From Methanobrevibacter millerae (GTDB taxonomy: Archaea > Methanobacteriota > Methanobacteria > Methanobacteriales > Methanobacteriaceae), in the NCBI RefSeq assembly GCF_001477655.1, contig NZ_CP011266.1:2278001-2342000 (forward strand): 64,000 nucleotides of DNA. The letters are read 5' to 3'. A model generated the notes under the pieces. The model saw only the letters and a list, made by a program, of their open reading frames with translations. It was not told the DNA's origin and did not search any database. Position numbers and translations under genes: made by a program. Of the stretch, positions 8,786 through 17,974 are shown in pieces. The stretch's first letter is position 1, and each line of letters begins with the position of its first letter.

Positions 8786-9490
8786 ATGTCAAAAATTAAC
8801 GAATTGCAAGAGATAATTGATTCATCAGAAAATATTGTATTTTTTGGAGGAGCCGGAGTATCTACCGAAAGCGGGATTCCAGATTTCAGAAGTGCAGACG
8901 GAATATATTCCAAAACACCAGAAGAGCTGGTTTCGCATACATATTATCTTGAACACACAGAAGAATTCTTTAAGTTTTACAAGGAAAATCTTATTTTTGA
9001 AGATGCAAAGCCTAATCCGGCACATTATAAATTAGCGGAACTTGAAAATGAAGACAAAGTTAAAGCAATCATAACACAAAACATTGACGGACTTCATCAA
9101 AAAGCAGGTTCCAAAAATGTTTTAGAGCTTCATGGAAGCGTTTACAGAAATTATTGTCAGGTATGCAATAAGAGTTATGATTTGGACTACATTTTAAAAT
9201 CAGATGGCGTTCCAAGATGTGAATGCGGAGGAATCATCAAACCAGATGTAGTGCTTTATGAAGAACCTTTGAATAATTCTATTTTGAGTTTTGCTGTTGA
9301 TTACATATCCAACGCAGATACATTGATAATTGGAGGAACTTCACTTGTAGTCTATCCCGCAGCAGGTTTGATAAATTATTTCAACGGGAAAAATTTAGTA
9401 TTAATTAACAAAAGTGAAACTCCATATGACAATTTAGCCACATTAGTAATTAATGATGCAATAGGCGAAACACTATCAAAAATCAGATAA
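8786..9490 (+). CDS. Sir2-family NAD-dependent protein deacylase
   Basis: This 234-residue sirtuin removes acyl groups from lysines using NAD+. Residues 21-36 hold the NAD motif GGAGVSTESGIPDFRS. TQNIDGLH and the catalytic His in LELHGS (His116) follow. The zinc cysteines are C124, C127, C145 and C147 (CQVC...CEC). GGTSLVVYPAAG ends the Rossmann fold. In archaea the best-known target is Alba. The upstream gap to the divergent helicase is only 16 bp, so the mRNA is probably leaderless. The 3' end overlaps sfsA by 15 bp on the opposite strand. Confidence 0.93.
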   Translation: MSKINELQEIIDSSENIVFFGGAGVSTESGIPDFRSADGIYSKTPEELVSHTYYLEHTEEFFKFYKENLIFEDAKPNPAHYKLAELENEDKVKAIITQNIDGLHQKAGSKNVLELHGSVYRNYCQVCNKSYDLDYILKSDGVPRCECGGIIKPDVVLYEEPLNNSILSFAVDYISNADTLIIGGTSLVVYPAAGLINYFNGKNLVLINKSETPYDNLATLVINDAIGETLSKIR

Positions 9491-10168
9491 GTCAAAACCA
9501 ACAGCTTCCGGAATTAAATCAATTCCATCCAATCGATTATCGCACTTATAAACCAGAATTTCTACGCCATTTTCATATGCTTCATTCAGGGTTTTTGAAA
9601 ATAATGGATCATTATCCCAGTTTGGCCTAAATGATTCTGCGAGAGGATGCTGAATCAGGAAAAAAACTGCTGTTCTAAAACCTTCTTTTTTAAGTTTTAT
9701 CAATTCATTTAAATGTTTAGTTCCCCTTTCAGTTGGTGCATCGGGAAATCTTGCTTCAACACCAACGACCAATGTAACCCCCTTGACTTCAACAAAACAT
9801 TTTTCACCATTTTTATTTGACAAGTATATATCTATTCTTGAATTATCAATCGTCTTTTCCCTTTGGTGAAAATCATAGCCGGAAAGTTCATTTATTTTAT
9901 CATTTATGATTGCATCATATACAATTTCATTAGCTTGCTGAGAGTAAATTGACACCAAGTGGCCACGGTTTTCAACAAAAAGCAATGTGAATTTAGTCTT
10001 CCTCTTAGGATTATCAGAGGGTTTCAACCAAACAATCGCATCTTCAACAAGCAATTCCTTACAGCGTCCAGTGTTTGGCACATGAGCTATTTGAATTTCA
10101 TTATTGACTTCCACTTCTGCAATAAATCGATTTGGTCTTTTTTTAAAAATTCCCTTAACATAATCCAT
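9476..10168 (-). CDS. sfsA: SfsA family protein
   Basis: The 230-residue protein shows the family landmarks: an N-terminal OB-like part (AHVPNTGRCKELL), LLFVENRGHLVSIYSQQANE, then the nuclease-like VEVKGVTL and RFPDAPTERGTKHLNEL. The domain is a PD-(D/E)XK-like fold that binds nucleic acid or nucleotides. Its historical name, sugar fermentation stimulation protein, reflects an E. coli phenotype, and the real function is unsettled. It overlaps the upstream nnr gene by 14 bp on the same strand, so the two are translationally coupled. Confidence 0.92.
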   Translation of the reverse strand: MDYVKGIFKKRPNRFIAEVEVNNEIQIAHVPNTGRCKELLVEDAIVWLKPSDNPKRKTKFTLLFVENRGHLVSIYSQQANEIVYDAIINDKINELSGYDFHQREKTIDNSRIDIYLSNKNGEKCFVEVKGVTLVVGVEARFPDAPTERGTKHLNELIKLKKEGFRTAVFFLIQHPLAESFRPNWDNDPLFSKTLNEAYENGVEILVYKCDNRLDGIDLIPEAVGFDLSDF

Positions 10169-11675
10169 TTTTAATCACATTTCCAATATATGAAACTAAA
10201 TCACTGGCTGAAAACCCGTTTCCATTGATTTCATAAGCCTTATCCCCTGCAAGACCATTAATGAATACGCCCAAACAAGCACTGTCAAAAGAACTTAAGT
10301 CTTGTGAAAGCAAACTAACTACAATTCCTGCAAGTGCGTCACCTGTCCCACCTACAGTCATACCCGCATTGCCTGAACGATTTATTCTAAATTTTGATCC
10401 GGATAAAATTAAATCATTCTTACCTTTAACAATTACAGTACCATTGATATTTTTAGTAATCAACTGGAACTCAGTGATATTTTCATCAACCATTTTAAAG
10501 TCATAGCTATCCAAATCAAGCTTTAATTTTGAGTTGAAAAATTGATTAAACTCGGCCAAATGAGGAGTTAGAACAATATTATCTTTATTTTTAATTAAAG
10601 AAATATCGACCTGTTTTAGACCATCAGCATCCAAAACAATTGGTTTTTTGATTTTTGTAACCAAAACATTGAACAGCTTTGAGGTATCATCATTGATGCC
10701 TGAACCCGGACCAATCAATACTGCATCGACCTTATCTGCCAATTCCAAAATTTCATCCAAATGATTTAAAGACAAATAATCTCCGTCAAGTGATTTTACA
10801 ATCAAATCCTCAGATGCAGATTTTACTGGAATTGCTGCACTTTCTGGTGTTGCAATATACACCAAATCGACACCTGCACCGAAAGCAGCTTTACCTGAAA
10901 TAGCTGGTGCTCCATGATAATCCTTGCTTCCACCAACAATCAATACAGAACCATTATTTCCCTTGTGTGATGAGGCATCCCTGTTTTTAAGTCTTAAAAA
11001 GTCACCATAATTAACAAAGTATTCGGCCTCAAGAGGTATACCAATGTCTGCCGTTACAAGACCGCCGACAAGTTCCTCTTCAGCATCCCTTACACCTGTC
11101 TTGATTTTATGAAAACTTATTGTGTAATCTGGGACAACTGCAACATCATCAACACTTCCAGTCAACGGATCCATTCCTGATGGTACATCAATACTTATCT
11201 TAATCCCATTAGACTCGTTGATAACCCCAATAGCTTTTTTGATGTTTTCCTGCAGATTTCCCCTGATTCCTGTTCCCAATATGCCGTCAACAACAATGAA
11301 ATCCTCATCTTCATCAAGCTTAAAGTCGTCAACATCCGTTAAATAGTGAATTGTCAATCTGGACAACCTAGGTTTCATATTCAATAAAATCTCAAGGTTA
11401 ATTTTTGCTTCATTGGAGTGAATATTGTCCTTAAGCATATAGATATCCACATCATAACCCCTATTCAACAGATAACGCGCTGCCACAAAAGCATCACCAC
11501 CATTTCCTCCGGAACCAGTGAACATTACAACTTTTACAGGTTTTGCAAATGTAAAAACAGCTATTTTTGCAACCTCTTCACCTAATGACTTACCTGCAGC
11601 TTCCATCAAACATAATCTAGACAAACCTAAGTATTCACAATTTGCATCCGTAACCATCATATCTATTGGGTCCAT
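10155..11675 (-). CDS. nnr: Bifunctional NAD(P)HX epimerase/dehydratase
   Basis: Repairs hydrated NAD(P)H. The N-terminal epimerase half (residues 1 to about 210) contains FTGSGGNGGDAFVAARYL and VDGILGTGIRG. The C-terminal ribokinase-like dehydratase half contains HKGNNGSVLIVGGS, LIGPGSGIN, VLDADGLK, LTPHLAEF and RSGNAGMTVGGTGDALAG. The 506-residue fusion is the usual archaeal form. The start at 11675 follows GGTGATTAA at ideal spacing. It is co-transcribed with the downstream sfsA (14-bp overlap) and divergent from the K+ channel gene. Confidence 0.94.
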   Translation of the reverse strand: MDPIDMMVTDANCEYLGLSRLCLMEAAGKSLGEEVAKIAVFTFAKPVKVVMFTGSGGNGGDAFVAARYLLNRGYDVDIYMLKDNIHSNEAKINLEILLNMKPRLSRLTIHYLTDVDDFKLDEDEDFIVVDGILGTGIRGNLQENIKKAIGVINESNGIKISIDVPSGMDPLTGSVDDVAVVPDYTISFHKIKTGVRDAEEELVGGLVTADIGIPLEAEYFVNYGDFLRLKNRDASSHKGNNGSVLIVGGSKDYHGAPAISGKAAFGAGVDLVYIATPESAAIPVKSASEDLIVKSLDGDYLSLNHLDEILELADKVDAVLIGPGSGINDDTSKLFNVLVTKIKKPIVLDADGLKQVDISLIKNKDNIVLTPHLAEFNQFFNSKLKLDLDSYDFKMVDENITEFQLITKNINGTVIVKGKNDLILSGSKFRINRSGNAGMTVGGTGDALAGIVVSLLSQDLSSFDSACLGVFINGLAGDKAYEINGNGFSASDLVSYIGNVIKNGLC

Positions 11676-11744
11676 TTAATCACCATTAAATTAATTTAAC
11701 ATAATCACATATAAATAAACATATCTTTTAAAAAGGAACAAAAT

Positions 11745-12881
11745 ATGAGAAAAATAACATTTAAACTTATATCAAGATTTCATGAAAAATATATTACAAC
11801 AGGAATATTATTAATATTATTGCTTTTTGCATACGGTATTATCGGTTCCCATTTCATTATGGGATTGAACTTTATTGATTCATTATATTATTCAGTTGTT
11901 ACAATGGCAACAGTAGGGTATGGAGATTATATTCCCGTGACCGGAATTCAAAAAATTTTTGCAACTACCCTTGCTTTAGGAGGAGTTGGGCTCCTCGCTT
12001 ATGTATTTAATGTTATTTTAACAAATTTCCAGGAAAAAATGGGAGAATATTCTAAAGGAGCAAGAAAAATGAGGGCTATACAAAATATGGATAATTATTA
12101 TGTCCTTTGCGGTTATGGAAGAGTTGGAAAAGTTGTTTTAAAGGAATTGAATCAAAGGAAACAAAATGTAATCATTTTTGAAAAAGATTCTAAAATGACT
12201 GAAAATTTGGTTGAAGATGAAACAATTGTTGTTATAAACAAGGATGCTACAGAAGATGATTTAATAGCAAAGGTTGCCGGTGAAAATTGCAGAAGCGTTA
12301 TTATAAGTACAGGAAGCGATGTCACAAACCTCTTTATAGTACTAACAATAAGGGAAACAAATCCTGATGCATGGATTGTATCAAGAGCAAGCAAATTAGA
12401 AAATATTGCTCGTTTAAGAAAAGCAGGTGCGGATAAGATTGTATCACCAGAAATAATTGGTGGAAAAGATTTGTATTTGGAATCTGCAAAGCCTCATCTT
12501 TTAAGGTTGACAGTACAGCACACCTCTGATGAAATTTTTGATGAATTTAAAATCATTGCAAAACACGGATGCACTCTTGAGAATATTGATTACCACATCC
12601 CAGGAATTGAAACACCATTGAACCGCGAAATAAAAACTATGAACATTAATGACGGTAAAAGATATAAAAAATACTTAAATTCAAATAAAGATGCAAAAGA
12701 AGCATTGGACAATTTGTACAAAAGCGTTAATAATGTCCATTCACACCTCATTTCAGGCCCAGATAGAAATACTTTTGAAAAATTAATTAAAGATTTAGAA
12801 AAACAGGAAAAAATAATTGGTAAAAACCTAACCAACGAAAAAATAATGGAAATAACAAAAAAAATAAATAAAGAGAGATAA
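11745..12881 (+). CDS. Two-TM potassium channel with RCK domain
   Basis: This is an MthK-type channel. Helix 1 (about 18-36), the pore loop with selectivity filter TVGYGD (56-61) and helix 2 (about 70-92) are followed by a cytosolic RCK/TrkA-N domain starting YYVLCGYGRVGKVV with an intact GxGxxG (123-128), and a C-terminal ligand-binding part. The last 80 residues are basic and helical with no recognised domain. It probably releases or balances K+ in response to a ligand such as Ca2+ or a nucleotide. Together with trkH/trkA 3 kb downstream it makes this a potassium-handling neighbourhood. Confidence 0.9.
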   Translation: MRKITFKLISRFHEKYITTGILLILLLFAYGIIGSHFIMGLNFIDSLYYSVVTMATVGYGDYIPVTGIQKIFATTLALGGVGLLAYVFNVILTNFQEKMGEYSKGARKMRAIQNMDNYYVLCGYGRVGKVVLKELNQRKQNVIIFEKDSKMTENLVEDETIVVINKDATEDDLIAKVAGENCRSVIISTGSDVTNLFIVLTIRETNPDAWIVSRASKLENIARLRKAGADKIVSPEIIGGKDLYLESAKPHLLRLTVQHTSDEIFDEFKIIAKHGCTLENIDYHIPGIETPLNREIKTMNINDGKRYKKYLNSNKDAKEALDNLYKSVNNVHSHLISGPDRNTFEKLIKDLEKQEKIIGKNLTNEKIMEITKKINKER

Positions 12882-12886
12882 ACTCT

Positions 12887-13771
12887 CTAGAATAATTCTT
12901 GTAACTTGATTTGGTAAGGACCTAAGTTTCCACCGTAGTTACCAGCACCGATTTCAATAACACCAGGAACTTGGCAAGCAGCTTCGATACCTGCTTTCAT
13001 AGCAGCTTTAACGGATTCTTCATCTACACCGTCAATAACGATTTCCATGTTTCCGAATACGTTTTCTGGTAATTCAGTTTCTACTTGATCTTTTAAAGTT
13101 ACACATTCTTTTTCATTGGTAGATGCACTCATGAAAGAGTATTTGGAACCAGTTTTAGAACCGGAAGCAACCATACCACCAGAGAAAGGAGTAATTACAC
13201 CAGGAACAGCGTGAATAGCATCAACAGCAGCTTCAGCAGCAACAATAGAAGCCATTTGACTGTCAGCCATGATGAAGAAGTTTCCACCAGCTACTCCATC
13301 TTTCCAGCCCATTTCATCTTCTACTAAGAATTCACCAGACATGATAGGAATTACGTGCATTTTTTTACCATTTACATCTTTTTCAGTTTCAAATCCGTCA
13401 CCGAAGAATTTGAGTTGTTTTCCGGTTGGGAAGGATTCTTCACTTTCTAAAGCATTGAATGCAGCTGCAGTAGGAGCGGTTAAAACACATTGACCGATTC
13501 TGTCCATAATTTGTCCGCCTAAAGATTTTTTGGACATGTGACAAATCATGATTGCGTAACCAGGTCTTCCATCTGGAGATTCAGTTGGAGGAACGTATTG
13601 GTCAATACCTGCTTCTGCAGGACATCCGATAACTGAAGTAGCAAAACCAGTAGCTTCAGTAGCTGCAATTTTAGCTAAATGTTTAGTAGCAGCAGTAATA
13701 ATCAATCTAGATACTTTAATTCCGAAACCTTCAGCAAAGGTATCTTGTATTTCTACGCCATTAATTTCCAT
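12887..13771 (-). CDS. ftr: Formylmethanofuran:H4MPT formyltransferase
   Basis: Transfers the formyl group from formylmethanofuran to tetrahydromethanopterin, the second step of CO2 reduction to methane. The sequence [52 protein letters not shown] is diagnostic, and the 294-residue length is that of the soluble tetrameric enzyme. The start is fixed by TTGGTGAAATTATG. It is a single-gene unit, as is common for ftr in hydrogenotrophic methanogens, convergent with the K+ channel gene (5-bp gap). Confidence 0.96.
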   Translation of the reverse strand: MEINGVEIQDTFAEGFGIKVSRLIITAATKHLAKIAATEATGFATSVIGCPAEAGIDQYVPPTESPDGRPGYAIMICHMSKKSLGGQIMDRIGQCVLTAPTAAAFNALESEESFPTGKQLKFFGDGFETEKDVNGKKMHVIPIMSGEFLVEDEMGWKDGVAGGNFFIMADSQMASIVAAEAAVDAIHAVPGVITPFSGGMVASGSKTGSKYSFMSASTNEKECVTLKDQVETELPENVFGNMEIVIDGVDEESVKAAMKAGIEAACQVPGVIEIGAGNYGGNLGPYQIKLQELF

Positions 13772-13852
13772 AATTTCACCAATATATAATACAAAAAATA
13801 ATTTTTTGCTATACTAAAATATCTAAAAATAAAATAAAATAAAGTTTTCTAT

Positions 13853-14905
13853 TTAGTCATCTTCCTCTTCATCAGATATTTCTTTTGAATCTGATCCAAA
13901 TGAGATTTTATCGAGAACTGATGAACCATAATGTGGCAAAATCACCATACCCAAAATTGTAGGCATCCAAAATGAAATTAGCCTTTCAATAACCGTAGCC
14001 CCTGCTGAAATGGATGCAGTGATACCTGCTGCGGTATAAAATATTATCATTATACCGTCAACTGCCCCAAGACCACCCGGAAGAAGAGGTATCATACCAG
14101 CAAGTGAAGCCAAAATGAATACTTCCCCGATAACTATCAGATTAACTGACGCACCGAATGCCAAAAATACAAAATATACTCTCAAAATTTCAAAAATCCA
14201 AATTAAAAAGGATAACGGCAATGCATAATACAATACTTTCTTGTTATGTATCACCATATTCATGGTGTCTTGAAAACCTTTTATTACTCCATGGATCTTT
14301 TCTTCCAGTTCATCAGAGTTTTTCTTATAAAACCTTCTGACAAGACCAATAATCCAGCCATCAACCCGTTTTCCAAAACCAGGATTGATACACATGTATA
14401 TCAGCATTATCAAAAGTACAACAATTGCCGCAACAGCAACAACCATCAATGCAAGAAGACCTGGTGAAAAATTAAATGACAAAGCCATTCCGATAATCGT
14501 TAAAACAGCTAAAACTACAAATGGAAAAGTATCAAGTGCCCTGTCTGCAACAACAGCCGCAAAAGTCTCCTCCATAGGATAGTTTTCCTCACGGGACAAT
14601 AAATATGCCCTTACAGGCTCTCCCCCACCTCGACCTGATGGAGTAATATTGTTAACTGCAAGACCAACCAATACCATGGGAAGGAGTTTGGATGTTTTAG
14701 ATTCCATATTTGCAATTTCATTCAAGGATTTCCACCTTATAGTATACAATACAATGGTGAACAGTTGCATAATAATTGCAATAAGAATCAATCTTAAATC
14801 CGCTACTTTCAAAGCATTTATAACATCATTTATTCCTACAAAATAAAGCATTACAACAAGTATTAAAATACTTATTCCGAGAAAAATGATAGATTTTTTA
14901 TCCAT
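13853..14905 (-). CDS. UPF0104/AglD-like flippase-domain membrane protein
   Basis: The 350-residue integral membrane protein of the LPG-synthase TM/UPF0104 family has seven to nine hydrophobic segments. It carries the family core NNITPSGRGGGEPVRAYLL, ADRALDTFPF and GLGAVDGIMIIFY, and ends in an acidic tail (SDEEEDD). Family members take part in lipid-linked glycan or phospholipid modification; archaeal relatives include the AglD C-terminal half. No glycosyltransferase domain is present here, so it may work with one encoded elsewhere. The start has no clear SD, and a TATATATA stretch lies about 25 bp upstream, suggesting a leaderless mRNA. Confidence 0.8.
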   Translation of the reverse strand: MDKKSIIFLGISILILVVMLYFVGINDVINALKVADLRLILIAIIMQLFTIVLYTIRWKSLNEIANMESKTSKLLPMVLVGLAVNNITPSGRGGGEPVRAYLLSREENYPMEETFAAVVADRALDTFPFVVLAVLTIIGMALSFNFSPGLLALMVVAVAAIVVLLIMLIYMCINPGFGKRVDGWIIGLVRRFYKKNSDELEEKIHGVIKGFQDTMNMVIHNKKVLYYALPLSFLIWIFEILRVYFVFLAFGASVNLIVIGEVFILASLAGMIPLLPGGLGAVDGIMIIFYTAAGITASISAGATVIERLISFWMPTILGMVILPHYGSSVLDKISFGSDSKEISDEEEDD

Positions 14906-14983
14906 AATAATATTATTTTACTTAAAAATTTATATATATATTTATTCAAAATTAAACTTGTATTAAATTTTGAAGGCACATTT

Positions 14984-16417
14984 ATGAGATATATTAATAA
15001 GACTGATTTGTTTATCATAGCAAGAAATTCAGGCATGCTGATGATAGGAATAGGAATCCTGTGTTTGGTTCCAATCATTGTTGACTTGATATATTTCGAA
15101 TTCAATATTGTAGGATATGTAATACCTGCAATAATATCAGTCTGTGCCGGTTTTATTTGTATAAAAGTTTTCGATAAGTATTCAAATCACAAAATGCGAT
15201 TAAAGCATGGTATGATTATTTCATCATTATCCTGGTTATGGGCATGTATTATCTGCGGACTCGTAATGTATTTCGTTACTGACATTAATATTATAGACGG
15301 CATGTTTGAAAGCATGTCTGCACTTACCGGAAGTGGAATTACAATATATTCAGATGTGGAAGTCCTGCCTCAAAGCATACTATTTTTTAGAGCCATACAA
15401 CAATGGGTTGGGGGTCTTGGGGTTGTTGTTATGATTATAGCTATCTTAACAAAGCCCGGTACTTCATCTGCAAAATTATATCAGTCCGAAGCACGTGAAG
15501 ACCGTATCAAACCATCAACCAAAGCAACACTTATCCAAACCATTAAAATTTATCTGATTTATACAGCAGCAGGAATAATTTTATATTTGCTTGCCGGAAT
15601 GCCTGTTTTTGATTCAATCTGCAATACGTTCACCACCATATCAACAGGAGGTATGAGCATCAAAAATGCAAATATAGGATTTTATCAAAATGACGTAATC
15701 TATTTTATAACAATAGTATTGATGATTTTAGGTGCTACCAGCTTTTTAGTTCATTATAAAATTATTAAAACCCGTGGAAAATCATTGCTTCATGATTTGC
15801 AATTTAAAGTAATGATTACATTAATAGCTGCATCAACAATCATTTTGTATTTAGCATCGAATATCATTCCAATTGAACTGTTATTTACTGTTGTATCCGC
15901 CGTTACAACAACTGGAGCCAGTGTGCAACCTTCAACAGTGATGGGGACCTGGCCCCCATTCGTGCTTATTGTACTAATGACATTAATGACCATAGGCGGG
16001 TCTAGCGGATCTACAGTAGGTGCAATAAAACTGATACGAGTAATTACATTTTTTAAAGGAACCTACAAGCATTTGCGTGAAATATTATCTCCTGAAGGCA
16101 GAGTTGTCCCGCTTCAAATTTCCGGTCAAAAAATCCCTGACAAAGCAGTAGCTCAAAGTGGAAACTACATAACTCTTTATATGATTTGTATCTTGATAAC
16201 CTGGGCATTAATATGCTTATGTGGACATGACCCAGTTGTTGGACTATTTTATACAATGTCAATTCAGGGAAATGTAGGTCTGGAAATTGGACAAATAACA
16301 CAAGTACTTCAACCACAACTAAAACTTATAAGTATTTTTAACATGTGGATTGGAAGGCTGGAAATCTATCCTGTACTGATTACATTAAGAGCCATTTTTG
16401 AAATATTTAAAAGATAA
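14984..16417 (+). CDS. trkH: Trk-type potassium uptake protein, membrane subunit
   Basis: The 477-residue protein of the TrkH/KtrB superfamily has four M1-P-M2 repeats. P-loop signatures are visible: ALTGSGITI, TTISTGGMS, AVTTTGASV and a fourth, weaker repeat near SIQGNVGLEIGQ. AIQQWVGGLGVVVMIIAI and GGSSGSTVGAIKLIR are typical. It forms the K+-translocating dimer in the membrane and is gated by the RCK protein encoded 54 bp downstream. The gap to the divergent UPF0104 gene (78 bp) must carry both promoters. Confidence 0.93.
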   Translation: MRYINKTDLFIIARNSGMLMIGIGILCLVPIIVDLIYFEFNIVGYVIPAIISVCAGFICIKVFDKYSNHKMRLKHGMIISSLSWLWACIICGLVMYFVTDINIIDGMFESMSALTGSGITIYSDVEVLPQSILFFRAIQQWVGGLGVVVMIIAILTKPGTSSAKLYQSEAREDRIKPSTKATLIQTIKIYLIYTAAGIILYLLAGMPVFDSICNTFTTISTGGMSIKNANIGFYQNDVIYFITIVLMILGATSFLVHYKIIKTRGKSLLHDLQFKVMITLIAASTIILYLASNIIPIELLFTVVSAVTTTGASVQPSTVMGTWPPFVLIVLMTLMTIGGSSGSTVGAIKLIRVITFFKGTYKHLREILSPEGRVVPLQISGQKIPDKAVAQSGNYITLYMICILITWALICLCGHDPVVGLFYTMSIQGNVGLEIGQITQVLQPQLKLISIFNMWIGRLEIYPVLITLRAIFEIFKR

Positions 16418-16471
16418 CTTTATTAATATAGAAAATACAATATTCATTATTTAAACATAAATGGTGATTAA

Positions 16472-17122
16472 ATGTATATAATTATTATGGGACTTGAACG
16501 TGTAGGGTTATCCCTTGCAAACTTACTGATTGACGACGGATACGATTTAACATTAATCGATGACAATGAATCATTATGCAATGAAGCTGCCGCAGAACTT
16601 GATGCATTAGTTATCTGTGGAAACGGTACCAATTCAAAATTGCTTGAAGAAACAAACATTGAAGACGCTGATTTCTTTATTGCAACAACAGGAAATGACG
16701 AAGCAAACTTATTATCATGCATTCTAGTTAGAAAATATGATGTTCCAAACATCATTGCACGTGTAAGTAATCCTGACCATGAAGAAGCATTCAAGGCCGT
16801 TGGAATCGATAACGTAATCAGTCCTGAAATAACAGCAGCTGGATTTTTAGAAAAACAAGTTACAAGGCCAAACGTGGCAGATTTAATATCTCTTGGAGAA
16901 GGAGATGCGGAAATATTTGATATGACCATTACTAATGACAAAGTTGTCGGAAAACGTATCAAGGACATTTCCCCAACAAAAGATTTCATCATAATTGCGA
17001 TGTATCAAAATGGAAAATTAGTAATTCCACAAAGCGATAATATCATCGCCCGTGGAGAAAAAGTTTCTGTTCTTGTAAAAAGAGGATCCTTTTCCAAAGT
17101 TTCTAAAAAACTTGAAAAATAA
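16472..17122 (+). CDS. trkA: Trk potassium uptake regulatory subunit
   Basis: The 216-residue single-RCK protein has an N-terminal Rossmann domain (1 to about 130) and a C-terminal TrkA-C domain (about 135-216, VVGKRIKDISPTKDFIIIAM). It would form an octameric ring under TrkH and gate it by nucleotide binding. The start is fixed by GGTGATTAAATG. The dinucleotide loop reads GLERVG (residues 7-12) instead of GxGxxG: the second glycine is glutamate. Later parts (CGNGTN, ATGNDEANLLS, GIDNVISPE) are normal, so the fold is probably kept but ligand preference may differ. Confidence 0.92.
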   Translation: MYIIIMGLERVGLSLANLLIDDGYDLTLIDDNESLCNEAAAELDALVICGNGTNSKLLEETNIEDADFFIATTGNDEANLLSCILVRKYDVPNIIARVSNPDHEEAFKAVGIDNVISPEITAAGFLEKQVTRPNVADLISLGEGDAEIFDMTITNDKVVGKRIKDISPTKDFIIIAMYQNGKLVIPQSDNIIARGEKVSVLVKRGSFSKVSKKLEK

Positions 17123-17731
17123 TTAAAATTGACTGTATGATAATTTAACATGTTGACTTCCATTTCCTTCCACAATAGGTCCGTGTCCTGGAAGCAAGTT
17201 AACTACATCCAATTTTGTTAGTTTAAAAACAGATTCTTTTAAATCATCATAATTTCCGCCGATATCAAATCTTCCAACACCACCATGGGAAAATATGGTA
17301 TCTCCGGAAATCAAATTAACACCATCCCACAGGCAGATTCCTCCAGCAGTGTGACCCGGAGTGTGAATGACTTTAAATCCTCTGATTTCATCCCCATCTT
17401 CCAACTCAGTGTCAACCCTCAAATTGCCTGGATTGTCAAATACGTTCATGGAAGTTCCCAAATCATCCTTATTTTTTATAGAAATCGCATCCAACCTATG
17501 AATTGCAATCTCTGCATTTTCAAAAAGGTGGTTTCCTCCCATATGGTCAAAATGACAATGAGTATTGACAACCAAAGAAATGTCTTCAGGTTTAACACCA
17601 TGCTTTTCAAGCTGTGATGTCAAATAGTCATCGTAATAACCTGATCCTGTATCGACCAACATATCATCAATCAAATAGTAATTACAATCAATGTGATAAC
17701 CTTGAATAAATACAATATTATTGGAATTCAT
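17123..17731 (-). CDS. MBL-fold metallo-hydrolase (glyoxalase II-like)
   Basis: This 202-residue metallo-beta-lactamase-fold hydrolase has the metal motif THCHFDHMGG (HCHFDH at 58-63), then the ligand His in HTPGHTAGG, Asp in LISGDTIF and the final His in LLPGHGPIVEG, so the binuclear site is complete. The short length and DTGSGYYDDYL N-terminus match stand-alone archaeal glyoxalase II-like proteins; the substrate is unknown. It converges on trkA with directly adjacent stop codons. Confidence 0.85.
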   Translation of the reverse strand: MNSNNIVFIQGYHIDCNYYLIDDMLVDTGSGYYDDYLTSQLEKHGVKPEDISLVVNTHCHFDHMGGNHLFENAEIAIHRLDAISIKNKDDLGTSMNVFDNPGNLRVDTELEDGDEIRGFKVIHTPGHTAGGICLWDGVNLISGDTIFSHGGVGRFDIGGNYDDLKESVFKLTKLDVVNLLPGHGPIVEGNGSQHVKLSYSQF

Positions 17732-17777
17732 AAAAATAGTTATTATAAAAAGTAGTAAAAAAAGTTTAGTATAAAAA

Positions 17778-17925
17778 TGGGGTCACAGGGATTTGAACCC
17801 CGATCCTGGGATTTCTCTTGCCTCAGTACTCCAATTGATCATCACAACAAGTACTGTTCAGTTACGCGTATATTTCTTCAAAGACAACTGGAGTCCCAGA
17901 TGATGCCTGGTTACACTATAACCCC
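17778..17925 (-). tRNA. tRNA-Trp(CCA) with a 75-nt intron
   Basis: Acceptor GGGGTTA (17925-17919) pairs with TGACCCC at the other end, and the T-arm is CGGGG-TTCAAAT-CCCTG. The anticodon stem TGGGA (17898-17894) pairs with TCCCA (17811-17807), with anticodon CCA at 17891-17889. The exons meet only if 17813-17887 is removed, so the intron lies after position 37, the usual archaeal site. TTGTC at its start can pair with GGCAA near its end, consistent with a bulge-helix-bulge splice motif. The mature tRNA would be 73 nt with A73; CCA is not encoded. Confidence 0.93.
17813..17887 (-). ncRNA. Box C/D guide RNA inside the tRNA-Trp intron
   Basis: Reading the minus strand, the intron contains a degenerate C-like box TTGAAGA (17881-17875), CTGA (17861-17858), a perfect C box GTGATGA (17845-17839) and CTGA (17826-17823). 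The bases before the last CTGA (17836-17827) include TTGGAGT, complementary to ACTCCAG of the tRNA's own 5' exon. Counting five bases from the D box puts G opposite C34, the first anticodon base. Intron-guided Cm34 methylation of pre-tRNA-Trp is established in other Euryarchaeota. The 13 bases before the first CTGA form a second guide whose target I cannot identify. Confidence 0.8.
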
Positions 17926-17961
17926 ACACATAACATTCAATAATTAATATATTTTAATTAG

Positions 17962-17969
17962 TATATAAA
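17962..17969 (-). promoter_or_regulatory. tRNA-Trp TATA box
   Basis: On the minus strand AAACTTTATATACTAATTAA; a start about 26 bases downstream of the box falls near 17939, 14 bases before the tRNA-Trp 5' end. The sequence nearly matches the promoter of the tRNA cluster at 19006. Confidence 0.5.
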
Positions 17970-17974
17970 GTTTA

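Noticed and set aside
8770-8913. N-terminal extension of the XPD/DinG helicase by 48 codons
   Set aside because: These codons are the exact antisense of the conserved Sir2 NAD-binding region and add no helicase motif; the ATG at 8769 starts the typical protein.
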